From Dendrophyllia cribrosa (taxonomy: Eukaryota; Cnidaria; Anthozoa; Scleractinia; Dendrophylliidae), in assembly GCA_024195265.1 (NCBI GenBank), contig JAJLRJ010000011.1:18571427-18635426 (forward strand): 64,000 nucleotides of DNA, in the 5' to 3' direction. The notes below the pieces were generated by a model that was given only the letters and a program-made list of their open reading frames with translations, made no database searches and had not been told where the DNA came from. This document shows, one piece after another, positions 1-9,490 of the stretch (position 1 is its first letter; each line of letters starts with the position of its first letter). A program made the position numbers and the translations under genes.

Positions 1-2014
1 CTTTGGACCTAACATTAGACAATGGATATCTACGCTTTACTGTGATGTGGAAAGTGGAGTACTAAATGGAGGCTATATGACAAATTACTTTAAAGTATCA
101 AGGGGAGTCCGTCAGGGCTGCCCTATGAGTCCCCTCCTCTTTATTCTAACTGCCGAAATACTTGCACAAAAAATTCGTCAAAGTCCCAATATCCAAGGAA
201 TTGTACTTCCGGGTTCGGTTGAGGCCAAGTTGAGTCAGTTTGCTGACGACACAACCCTTATATGCAAGGACGTTAACTCATTAAGAGAGAACATATCCGT
301 TTTGAATGAGTTTGGAAAAATCTCAGGTCTTAAACTAAATAAGAAGAAGACAAAAGCCATGTGGATTGGTTCGCTGAAAGAAAACAAAACTTGTCCTATT
401 GGAATAAGCACAACCAAAGATCCAATTAAAATTTTAGGCACCTTCGTATCCTATAATAGTGATAAGAATGACTATCAAAACTTTTTCATCAAAATTCAAA
501 AAATGGAAACTAAGCTAAACATTTGGTTATCCCGTGACCTGACGCTTATGGGAAGAACTCTCCTCGCAAAATCTTTGGGCGTTTCCAAATTGGTTTATGC
601 GGCCTCAATGCTAACTGTCCCTGAGGAAGTCATAAATATTGTTCAAAGAAAACTTTTTAGCTTTCTATGGAAGAATAAAAATGATAAGATTAAGAGAATT
701 GTTTTATATCAGGCCCAGAGTAAAGGAGGCCTTAATTTTCCAAATTTCAGAACAACGGTCAAATCGTTACGTCTAAGTTGGATAAGTAGATTTTTAAGTG
801 GTTCCAATGATGCGTGGAAAGCAATACCAAATGCATTCTTTAATAGATATGGAGGGCTGTCTTTTTTACTTAAATGTAATTACAATACAAAGAAACTTAA
901 CAGGAATATTCCTCTCTTCTACATTGAACTTTTAGACTATTTTAAGGAGTTAAAGAGTCTTTACAATGATTGCTACAGCAGCACTCTACTTTTATGGAAC
1001 AACGAAAACATAACAATTGAAGGGAAATCTCTGTATTGGAAGAAATTGGCCGACAAAGGAGTTCTTTTTGTGCAAGATCTATTAAATAATAATGGCAATT
1101 ACCTTACTTATGAAGACTTCAAGCAGAAATACAAAATAGACATTAATTTTATTTACTATTTTCAACTACTTGCTTCTATACCATCAAGCCTAAAATCTGA
1201 GGGTGCATTAACTGTAAGACCGCTCGACTCTTACCTTGATGATTCCAATGTATTTCAGCTTTCTGAAGAAAAAAATATCTCACTCTCAAAGACGCGATGT
1301 AAGGACTACTATTCATTGTTTCGTAGTAATTTGAAAGATGAGCCTACCTCGGTTAAAACTTGGGCTAGGTATTACCCTCCTTTTGCTAATAAATGGGAAG
1401 AATTTTTCAAGGTCGTTTATTGCCTCTCAAGGGACAACAAGCTAAAACAGTTTTCCTTTAAACTACTTCATCGAATTTTAGTAACTAATAAAGAGCTTAA
1501 AAAGTACAAAATTAAGACGGATGACAAGTGTTTCTTCTGTAAACTCCCTGACTCCCTTGAACATACATTTCTGGAGTGCTCAGTCATGAATGATTTTAGT
1601 AATTACGCAATACTACATTTCAACGAAGACAACAAAACACATCTAAACTTGTCAAAGTCTCAATTTTTGTTCAACGATTTTACTTTGCCTTCGAACATGC
1701 GCTCACTACTCAAACGTAAATTTAATATATTAGTTGTACTTGCCAAAAAATATGTTTATTCCTGTAAAATAACCGAAAAGATACCCAGCCAATCAGAATT
1801 CCAAGAAAAACTAAAATTGCAATGGAAAATAGAGAAATGTGAAAATTAAAATGATCTTCTTTTCTTATAGCTTATGTAAACCCTATATTTCATAATTTTA
1901 TTTTCTTTTTGTGTACTCTTTTCATGTTATATTTATTTATATTTACATTTTATTACCTGTTATTTTGTATTTTTATGTGTGCAAATAAATAAATAAAAAA
2001 ATAAAAAAAAAAAA
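1..2014 (+). mobile_element. 3' part of an L1-like LINE (ORF2 reverse transcriptase)
   Basis: The window opens inside the element. An uninterrupted frame from 47 to 1849 (600 residues, open at the 5' side) encodes the C-terminal half of a non-LTR retrotransposon ORF2. The sequence shows the RT block GVRQGCPMSPLLF, the catalytic FADD box (SQFADDTTLI, about residue 65), the thumb/connection region and a late zf-RVT motif (CFFCKLPDSLEHTFLEC). RT copies RNA into DNA at the target site. The frame has no stop or frameshift, so the copy is fairly young. The stop is followed by about 130 bases of T-rich 3' end and an A-rich tail (aataaataaataaaaaaa, 1983-2014) as expected for target-primed insertion. 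It lies in the same orientation as EBAG9, probably inside one of its introns. L1/Tx1 group is inferred from the zf-RVT; the exact clade is not determined. Confidence 0.9.
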
Positions 2015-2530
2015 ACTTAAAAACTAGAGATCAGGGTTTACATGTATGTGAACATCTGCTGTGTTTACTTTCCATGCAGATGACTTTTCAGTAGATGCAG
2101 CTCATTCCACCAAATTATATCTTTCTGCAATTTCAGCTAACAAAAGAAAATGTAGTTCTTTGTGAACATTGTTAGTGTGTGGTATATCATATACTATTCA
2201 ATTGTTTGCTCATTAAATTCCTTTCAAATAGCAATAAATTTTAAAGCACTCTCTAACAAGACTGAGGTGTACATGTAGTTCTGATCTTCTTAATGAAGAA
2301 TAAAAACAATTAACAAGAACTTCAATTACTCCGATGTTGTGCAGGTACATGTATCAAGTAAAGTCTTTTGTCGAAAACATAACTCCCTTTAAACATTTCT
2401 AAAATGTTGTTTTAGTATTTGGCTTTTACAAGTGAGAAGCTAAGGGACCTCCTGTGCTGTTTTTAATTAATATGTTGTCTATAATTTTTATCCCAGACAA
2501 ACTATTTTGTTATTTTAAATGTATTTTTAG
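2015..2530. other. Intron sequence of EBAG9, nothing recognised
   Basis: AT-rich sequence between the LINE tail and the first visible EBAG9 exon. I see no coding frame, repeat or RNA gene in it. It ends in the acceptor tattttag. Confidence 0.5.
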
Positions 2531-3555
2531 ATCATTGTCAAGAAGAAAAAGACATATTCTGATGAGAATAATCACTTACAAACAGAGAGTCCATCAAGCC
2601 GTTTGAAGTTTGATATGAGCTATCCCCCAGTACAGGTAACTATAGTTTACAGCTGATTTCAATGCACTGAACAGACCCAGGTTTTTCAAACATGATTCAC
2701 TGGCTGTGATTCCTTTGTCATGGTCTGCCCATGATCAGACAATTGTGAAGAAAGTTCACACTGAGTTCACAGAGTAAATACTTCCATTAAGGTGAACTCA
2801 GTGCTGTGTACAGAAACATTTTTTTCAAACATAAATTAGCCAGTCATGATTCGTTCGTCATGATTCACCCATCATGATTTGCCCATTGTCAGAAACTGGT
2901 GAAGGAAATTCAGATGTTGTTTTTATGTGAACATTCCTATTTCAGGAAGTAAGCATGTACCATTTTAGCAAGTTTTTTTTTCTACCTTGTCCTGTTGAGC
3001 CACAGTGTGCAAGTGACTGCCTCATCTGCGATAGTCTCTCTTGTAACTTTAAATAAGTCAGATCAAGTGGTGATCATGCCGGACTTTCAACACGAAGGTG
3101 GGCAGTTTGAAACCTGTTCTCTGCCATATGTTGTTTTGTAGAGTAACAGGCTTTACTCCACCTTACCTCTCTCCACAACTGTACATGTATAAAGATAAAA
3201 TGTATTACATGTAGGTTGTAGCCAATCATCATCGGTCCTTAGCCAGTACAGTACTGCGGTCCAGTTACATTTAATTTTGTATTTGTTGATGATAAAGAGA
3301 CCGTAACAAGCTTACTTTTTTTTTAATTAGCCTGAGCTGGGATCATGGACTGAAGAATCTAACACAGCATGGGACGAGGAAGACGTTTCAGAAAAAGACA
3401 TTGAACGGCAAACAGAGAAACTAGTGAAAGAGAGAAAACAGGCGGAGAGGGAACGGCGTGCTATGGAACAGCAAAAAAGAAAAGAGGAAAGACAAACACA
3501 TAGAGCAGACCACAAGAAACAACATGGCCATTTGGGAGTTAGACTGTCTACATAA
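2531..3555 (+). CDS. EBAG9: EBAG9 (RCAS1), last two coding exons
   Basis: Exon 2531-2635 (35 codons, frame 0 at both ends; acceptor tattttag, donor CAG|GTAACT) encodes IIVKKKKTYSDENN. Exon 3331-3555 (75 codons including TAA; acceptor ttttaattag) encodes PELGSWTEESNTAWDEED, then a long charged helix ending GHLGVRLST. This matches the C-terminal half of vertebrate EBAG9: the KIVIKKRE block, the ELGDLDTWQENTNAWEEEED block and the basic coiled coil ending IGVKLS. EBAG9 is a Golgi-associated membrane adaptor implicated in secretion; its N-terminal membrane segment is in exons upstream of this window. The coiled coil covers roughly the last 55 residues. A possible polyadenylation signal (aataaa) is at 4010-4015. 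Confidence 0.88.
3061..3122 (+). repeat. Degenerate tRNA-derived SINE fragment
   Basis: In the last EBAG9 intron, the stretch with GTGGTGATCATGCCGGAC followed about 28 bases later by CAGTTTGAAACCTG resembles a tRNA A box and B box (TRGYNNARNGG and GGTTCRANTCC) with decay. A tRNA-derived SINE remnant is the simplest reading; no intact cloverleaf is present. Confidence 0.35.
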
Positions 3556-4309
3556 CACTATGTGTACAAATAATTAAGGCTAAATTATTTTGTATCGGAC
3601 TCGACGAGGATGTAAAGTAAGGCCTATAATGAATGTCAGTTGAGCCCTGAAGCCTAGCAGGGGAGATGACGTGTTGGCTGACTATGGTCCTGGCTTCCTT
3701 CACCTTTCCCTATTTGCAGTACATCAATCTCCATACCTTGGAACAGTTTCTTGTTCTTACCGCATGTTATGTCACATGTGCATACAAGTCGACTGCTGCT
3801 GTTTGGACAGCTCCGTGCAACGCCCCGTTATTACGGAAAAGAGTTGAAGTCATTGCGAATAAGATTTACTGAAAATAACTCCCGCCATTACGGACTCTTT
3901 ACGGTGGTCCTGAAGGTGATGGCTACAGTGGGAGTGGACTAAACTTGGCTCCTACAAACAGATCCAATCCCATCAGTTACAAGTCAAAGATGAAAATGTG
4001 GTTGTAACCAATAAAATAGTTAAAAATTGTGAAGAGTGGCTCTTACAGTTCACTATCTTCACCATCACCCTTCAGCAGAGAGATTTATCCTGTGCGAAAC
4101 CATGTTGCTAGCCTACTAGCATGTTCTGTATTTTTATTTTATTTTTATCCAGGCGTTCAGATTGTGAGGGGTGTGAAGGGAAAATAATTTATTGCGAGTT
4201 CTTACAGATAAGCGCAAAAGATAGCCCCTCTCCCCAGTCTCCTCTCGTTTCCAATGCTCGTTTGCGCGCAGGTTTTAAGCTACTCCGCGGCCCCACAATG
4301 TTAGCGCCT
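3556..4309 (+). other. EBAG9 3' UTR and downstream spacer
   Basis: Noncoding sequence after the EBAG9 stop. A canonical aataaa at 4010-4015 is a plausible 3' end. The short open frames here have no family resemblance. Confidence 0.4.
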
Positions 4310-4310
4310 G

Positions 4311-4668
4311 GATCAGGGTTGTGCCTAAATCATACTGTCCAGAAGGACGTCAGACACCTTATTGAGACTTACATAACGTAATGTTGATACTTCGAATTTT
4401 ATTTTCAATAAATTTTTAAGTGCAAAAAAGAAAATCTAAAATCCCCACTCAGGATTGAACCTGTGACCTCAGCTAGGCTTAGGCTTACATAGCCAACCGT
4501 ACCACGGTACCACCTAGCTTTTCGGGTTACTTACTCCTAAATTTAACTATATATACTGCCACCCCTAACCTCAGCTGAAAGCTAACCAGTTACTCTGTTA
4601 TATAAGTCTCACTAAGGTGTCCTACGTCCTTCTGGACGGTATGATTTGGGCTTGACCCTGGATCAGAC
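4311..4668. mobile_element. Foldback element with ~70-bp inverted arms around a tRNA-like core
   Basis: Left arm 4311-4378 (GGATCAGGGTTGTGCCTAAA, then ATCATACTGTCCAGAAGGAC) and right arm 4593-4668 are reverse complements with about 85-90% identity by eye. Between them, on the minus strand at 4436-4522, lies a tRNA-like unit with an A box (TGGTACCGTGG, complement of 4502-4512) and a B box (GGTTCAATCCT, complement of 4451-4461). Either a tRNA-SINE landed in a MITE or this is a composite nonautonomous element. Confidence 0.6.
4436..4522 (-). repeat. tRNA-like / SINE head inside foldback element
   Basis: The minus strand reads GCTAGGTGGTACCGTGGTAC, a short anticodon-arm-like stretch, then CACAGGTTCAATCCTGAGTG. 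The RNA polymerase III A and B boxes are well formed, but the acceptor stem does not close, so a functional tRNA is unlikely. Confidence 0.5.
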
Positions 4669-5102
4669 GAGTCTGACGTGTCGCCGCTTTCTCGCCCTAT
4701 CCCCCGCTCTTTCGCTGGCGCCCGCAGGGGGTGGACAGGGTAGGTTTGACAAAATAGCTTTAATTTTTCTTAATTTACATTGCTTTCAGCTGATTAGAAA
4801 CAGTTTTAATATACGCAGGACCAAATGCTCTTTCAAAATTTATGTGGCGCACAGATTGGGAAGCAAGCAATTTCTATGTCATTGTCACTCCTGTCTCACA
4901 AGAATTGGACGAGAGATTTGACAATAAAACCAATATTTTCGTGTAAATATGTCATGTAATTGTTTCACCAAAATCATACACAGAGTCTTTATCTTATTCT
5001 ATTTACCACTTTTTGTCCTTGGCAATATGTGACACGAACTCCTGGAATTGATCTTCTCTTAACTCACTGCGGAAGAAATTTCTTTCAAAAGTTTTCTCGC
5101 AA
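4669..5102. other. Spacer, nothing recognised
   Basis: No gene, repeat or RNA recognised between the foldback element and the LINE scrap at 5103. Confidence 0.4.
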
Positions 5103-5297
5103 TTCTTGCAAATGTTGAAGATTATGGGCCACCTTCACTTCGATGTTGGTAACTTAGGCTTGGTCAACATCAAAACAAACAAGTATCAACACAGTTTTAT
5201 TGCACGTACAATCAAAGAATGGAACTCTTTACCAAATAGAGCCATTGAAGAGCAGTCAGTGGAAGCTTTCAAAATGACTGTCATGTGCCATGTTTAA
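5103..5297 (+). mobile_element. C-terminal scrap of a CR1/Jockey-type LINE ORF2
   Basis: The frame reads YQHSFIARTIKEWNSLPNRA then EEQSVEAFK, which matches the stereotyped C-terminus of many invertebrate LINE reverse-transcriptase proteins (S-F-F-P-R-T-I-x-x-W-N-x-L-P, then S-x-x-x-F-K). Only this tail survives; no catalytic region is found upstream. Dead copy. Confidence 0.6.
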
Positions 5298-5460
5298 AAA
5301 CGTTGACCCCAGAACATTTTTATATTATTATATGTTATGCACATCTGCTGTGATGGGTTATGCCTTTTGCAGATCACACAATTAGTATAGGTAATCATAC
5401 GGTTTCGAGTTCAATTTGGGATTAATTTGCACGAGTGGGTTTTTTAAAAAGCTCAAATTG

Positions 5461-6576
5461 CACTGGTGTTACACTTTTTGCACCGGTGTTACACTTTTTG
5501 CACTGGTGTTACACTTTTTGCACCGGTGTTACACTTTTTGCACTGGTGTTACACTTTTTGCACTGGTGTTACACTTTTTGCACTGGTGTTACACTTTTTG
5601 CACTGGTGATACACTTTTTGCACCGGTGTTACACTTTTTGCACCAGTGTTACACTTTTTGCACTGGTGTTACACTTTTTGCACCGGTGTTACACTTTTTG
5701 CACTGGTGATACACTTTTTGCACCGGTGTTACACTTTTTGCACCGGTGTTACACTTTTTGCACCGGTGTTACACTTTTTGCACTGGTGTTACACTTTTTG
5801 CACTGGTGTTACACTTTTTGCACTGGTGATACACTTTTTGCACCGGTGTTACACTTTTTGCACCAGTGTTACACTTTTTGCACTGGTGTTACACTTTTTG
5901 CACCGGTGTTACACTTTTTGCACTGGTGATACACTTTTTGCACCGGTGTTACACTTTTTGCACCGGTGTTACACTTTTTGCACCGGTGTTACACTTTTTG
6001 CACTGGTGTTACACTTTTTGCACTGGTGTTACACTTTTTGCACTGGTGTTACACTTTTTGCACCGGTGTTACACTTTTTGCACCGGTGTTACACTTTTTG
6101 CACTGGTGTTACACTTTTTGCACTGGTGTTACACTTTTTGCACCGGTGTTACACTTTTTGCACTGGTGTTACACTTTTTGCACTGGTGTTACACTTTTTG
6201 CACTGGTGTTACACTTTTTGCACTGGTGTTACACTTTTTGCACTGGTGTTACACTTTTTGCACTGGTGATACACTTTTTGCACCGGTGTTACACTTTTTG
6301 CACCGGTGTTACACTTTTTGCACCGGTGTTACACTTTTTGCACTGGTGTTACACTTTTTGCACTGGTGTTACACTTTTTGCACTGGTGTTACACTTTTTG
6401 CACTGGTGTTACACTTTTTGCACCGGTGTTACACTTTTTGCACTGGTGTTACACTTTTTGCACTGGTGTTACACTTTTTGCACTGGTGTTACACTTTTTG
6501 CACCGGTGTTACACTTTTTGCACCGGTGTTACACTTTTTGCACTGGTGTTACACTTTTTGCACTGGTGTTACACTT
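5461..6576. repeat. 20-bp minisatellite, 55 full copies plus a partial, with higher-order structure
   Basis: The unit is CACYGGTGTTACACTTTTTG repeated in perfect 20-bp register from 5461 to 6560, with a truncated copy to 6576. Four variants occur, differing only in the first ten bases: A cactggtgtt, B caccggtgtt, C cactggtgat, D caccagtgtt. Units 6-16 (5561-5780) and 17-27 (5781-6000) show the same order AACBDABCBBB, so a 220-bp block was duplicated in tandem. Because 20 is not a multiple of 3 and the unit has no stop in any plus frame, all three plus frames stay open; these are not genes. Confidence 0.97.
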
Positions 6577-6682
6577 GAACTGCACTGCTCTTAGCCAATC
6601 AGAATTGAGTAATTTTTTCATATATATTATTAGAATTAGAATTAGAATAAAAATTCACTCCCGCTAATTATTGCACAGTCCC

Positions 6683-6784
6683 ATAAATGAATACCCTGCG
6701 AGCAGAGCCTCTTTCGATCCTCCTAGAAAAATCGATTTTTCTAGGAGGATCGAAAGAGGCTCTGCTCGCAGGGTAATAAATGAA
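6683..6784. mobile_element. 84-bp perfect palindromic MITE with 9-bp target duplication
   Basis: 6692-6775 is a perfect 84-bp palindrome without spacer (arms of 42, centre ATCGAT at 6731-6736; arm begins TACCCTGCGAGCAGAGCCTC). It is flanked by perfect direct repeats ATAAATGAA at 6683-6691 and 6776-6784. A 9-bp duplication is characteristic of Mutator-like (MULE) transposition; the superfamily call is inference. Confidence 0.85.
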
Positions 6785-7000
6785 TTCAATAATGTATTGA
6801 TTTACTGACTGACTGATTGATTGATTGATCGATCGATCAATTGATTGATTGATGGGCCGACCATCCATTTGTCCACCCGTCCGTCCGTCCGTCCGGCGTT
6901 CTTCCATCCGTCCGTCAGCTAGCGAGCCAATCAGCCAGTCAGTCAGTCAGACATTCAATTGATAGAACCATCAATTGATTCAGACATTTCATTTTTGGTT
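6785..7000. repeat. Low-complexity (TGAT)n, (CCGT)n, (CAGT)n tract
   Basis: Runs of tgattgattgatcgatcga, ccgtccgtccgtccg and cagtcagtcagtcag follow one another between about 6805 and 6950. Simple tetranucleotide repeats with no coding content. Confidence 0.8.
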
Positions 7001-7109
7001 CTCGCCCTTACCTGAGGTAAGTCGCTGGAGTCGCTAGTGTTGAGTTGGCGAGTCTACGAGGCCAACGGAGCAGCGTCAATGTGACAAGAACTCCAGATAA
7101 AATCAACAT

Positions 7110-7225
7110 TTGGCCCCGGTTGTTCAAAGGGTGGATAGCGCTATCCACCGGTAAATCACTATCCAGTGGATAAGTATTAACAAAACCAATTGTGTTATCC
7201 GTTGGATAGTTGACCATCGGTCTAC
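7110..7225. repeat. End of a dispersed inverted-repeat element (GGATAGCGCTATCC family)
   Basis: Begins GGCCCCGGTTGTTCAAAGGG, the same type of end as the MITE at 14322-14571, and contains a perfect 20-bp palindrome GGTGGATAGCGCTATCCACC (about 7130-7149) plus further copies of TATCCANNGGATA. No second terminus found nearby. Confidence 0.55.
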
Positions 7226-7689
7226 ACGCGGAAGAATGGTTGCTCAGGCGATTCAGTGTGTTTTGAATAATCTTTCTTTGGCCAAAATTGGCGGAAAAGG
7301 AATACTTTATTGCAACTGAAAGCAAGCATTACAACAAAATTCTTACAGTTATTACAAAATTCTTATAACGGAAACATATCTATTAATCCGGAGAAAATAT
7401 ATTTACAAGTATTCCAAAAATATTTTACAAAATTTAACAGAATTTGATTTATTACCAACAAATACAAGGTACACCAAACAAACACTACCCACATCAGGGA
7501 CCATCTGATTGAAAGTCGGGAAGCTTTCTATTTTTTTATAACAATTATTTTTTCAACTTTCTTAAGCTTCTACTGTGTGCAAAAACAGTCTAAATTTTGG
7601 AGAAGTCTCTCTCTCTCTTTTTTATATAACTATGATGTGTTTTAAAGACATGACAAGACTAAATTTTCACCACTAAGATCAGACCACCA

Positions 7690-8700
7690 GACTGTAAAGT
7701 CTCTTCCAGAAAGCCCGCACATTGGAGCAGTTAAAGAAAAGATGATACAAATCTTTTGTGATAGGTTCCAACAAATAAACACTCATAGTTTATTATTCGT
7801 AAACAAAATAAAATTTAATATTCTATATTGGAATGACCAAACGTCTCGCTTGCAATTTTTGCCCGCCTAACCTCGTTTTCAACTTTTTCACTGCGAGGCT
7901 TAGCGGCGTAAATCTTTTGTTTTTACAGCTGTTTCGAGAAAGGTTGTCGGAAAAAAGGGCAAAAGTGCACGCGATAATCCCGAAAATTAATTTGGGATAT
8001 GATCACTGAATGTTAAAAAGTCAAATAAATACATCAAATCCGCGATGCCTCGTCCGTACAGCGACGATCTTAGATGGTGGGCCATATGGATAAACGAGAT
8101 TTTAGGATAAAGCGTTGATGACTTCCCACAACATCTTTCGGGATTGTCGCGTGCACTTTTACGCTTTTTTCCGACAACCTTTCTACTGTCAACTTTTAAA
8201 ACTTTTCGAGGTTTTCGCTTTACTTACATCATTGAATAAAACTGTTTTTACCGTGTATTAAAATCTTTAGTATTACATTTGAAATCCATAGGATCAAAGT
8301 TTTAATAACCATTGTTAGGAGATGGTAGGAACCTTTTGATTTCATATTAATGTTAGACGACCTCAACGTTGCAGCTGACGCGGTCCAAGTCAGAAAATTA
8401 GTGTTGAGTCCTTTATGTTTAAAAGAATCATAGGAACGTACATAATCAATATTAAATTGTAAATAATTTAAATAGATTTTCCCCTTATCAAATGATTTTT
8501 TGTAAAACACTGGTTTGTTATTTATTCGTATGTCCTTAATTTTCCAGATTACATATTTAGAATAATTTTCATCAGAAAAGGAGCTTGTAAATTCCGCTCG
8601 CCAACTTGGAAACCTTGAAACATAACATGTTGCAAATCGGTTTGACGGTTCTGTGACAGCTTTCGCGACATTTGACGGAATTGCAAACCGAGCCACATCA
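7690..8700 (-). mobile_element. Broken L1-like LINE ORF2 fragment, split by a foldback insertion
   Basis: On the minus strand 8696-8229 reads in part WKIKDIRINNKPVFYKKSFD then GKIYLNYLQFNID, the spacer region between RT and zf-RVT of L1-like ORF2. After a gap filled by the foldback element at 7937-8184, the minus strand at about 7790-7690 reads DLYHLFFNCSNVRAFWKRLY, the zf-RVT segment, then a stop. Frame shifts and missing sequence make it a dead copy. Confidence 0.65.
7937..8184. mobile_element. Foldback MITE inserted in the LINE fragment
   Basis: The left end AGAAAGGTTGTCGG (7937-7950) is exactly repeated inverted as CCGACAACCTTTCT (8171-8184). The arms continue inward as AAAAGTGCACGCGATAATCC and its near complement, about 50 bp each. 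No coding capacity. Target duplication not resolved. Confidence 0.7.
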
Positions 8701-8984
8701 GTTTTATAGTCAAACTGCTGAATAATCCCTGTAATTCTCTGAAAATCAAAATGCTATCGTACGCGTAGCGGAGTAACAACGCCTCAAAATGCAAACTGGT
8801 GCAACTGCTCTTATGGGCAGTCCAAACGCGTAGTGTGAGTAACGTCACGTCACGTCATTTTATAAAATATATGTGAACTTCAGTTCAACAGCCATTTCAA
8901 ACAAGACCAATTTTTAGTTCAATCGAAATAAAATTGTTTAGCTAAACTTACCTTGCATTCCTTGTGTGGTATTTGGTTTGGCGT

Positions 8985-9356
8985 ACCATTATTTTTTTGA
9001 CGGGGAGGGTGGGGGGGGGGGGGGGGGGGGGCGCTCGGGTTGGAAAATTTTGAAATAAATTGTTGGCAGAGGCTAAAAACACTGGCCCTGAGGAAGACTA
9101 GTACTATTAGTCGAAATATTAATCATTAATAAATCTGCCCTTTGCCGTAGTGCCAGCTTTGCATTCAGTTTTGTATTTTCACTGAAATAAATTGTATGCA
9201 AGCAAAAAATAAAGAAAAAAAATGTTTGCTGAAAGTATGGCAGTTCAACGGAGACACAGCAGGTGTTTGCAGCAGGTGCCGCATATGAAAAAAAAATGTT
9301 TGCATGTGAAAATCCCCCCCCCCCCCCGTCCCCCACCCCGTCAAAAAAATAATGGT
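8985..9356. mobile_element. TIR element with poly-G/poly-C termini, upstream of the ZAP/PARP gene
   Basis: The left terminus ACCATTATTTTTTTGACGGG (from 8985) and the right terminus ending CCGTCAAAAAAATAATGGT (to 9356) are inverted repeats. Each is followed inward by a long G run (9009-9031) or C run (9314-9327). The core holds ggccctgaggaagactag and related sequence resembling the tail of Penelope-like elements. The right end provides an ATG (9352) in frame with the downstream gene. Confidence 0.7.
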
Positions 9357-9469
9357 CCGTCCGTTCCTAACCGCTAATTTGCTGTTTATTCTCCCCATCA
9401 TACTCCACATGGGAAGTATTGTCGTTTTCTCGGAATCCGCGCCCTCGTTTCCAATATTCCTTTCCATCT

Positions 9470-9490
9470 TCGGCAAGATGGCGGACGATA
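9470..9490 (+). promoter_or_regulatory. YY1-type initiator element at the ZAP/PARP start codon
   Basis: GCAAGATGGCGGAC around the chosen ATG (9478) matches the YY1 core AAGATGGCGGC, which in animal promoters often overlaps the start codon of short-leader mRNAs, and also gives a good Kozak context (A at -3, G at +4). Motif seen; function inferred. Confidence 0.4.

Noticed and set aside
5461..6576. CRISPR-like array
   Set aside because: Units are directly adjacent with no unique spacers, and the context is an animal genome.
5416..6667. Several long overlapping plus-strand frames with CYTFCTGVTLF repeats
   Set aside because: They are three-frame read-throughs of the 20-bp minisatellite, which has no stop in any plus frame.
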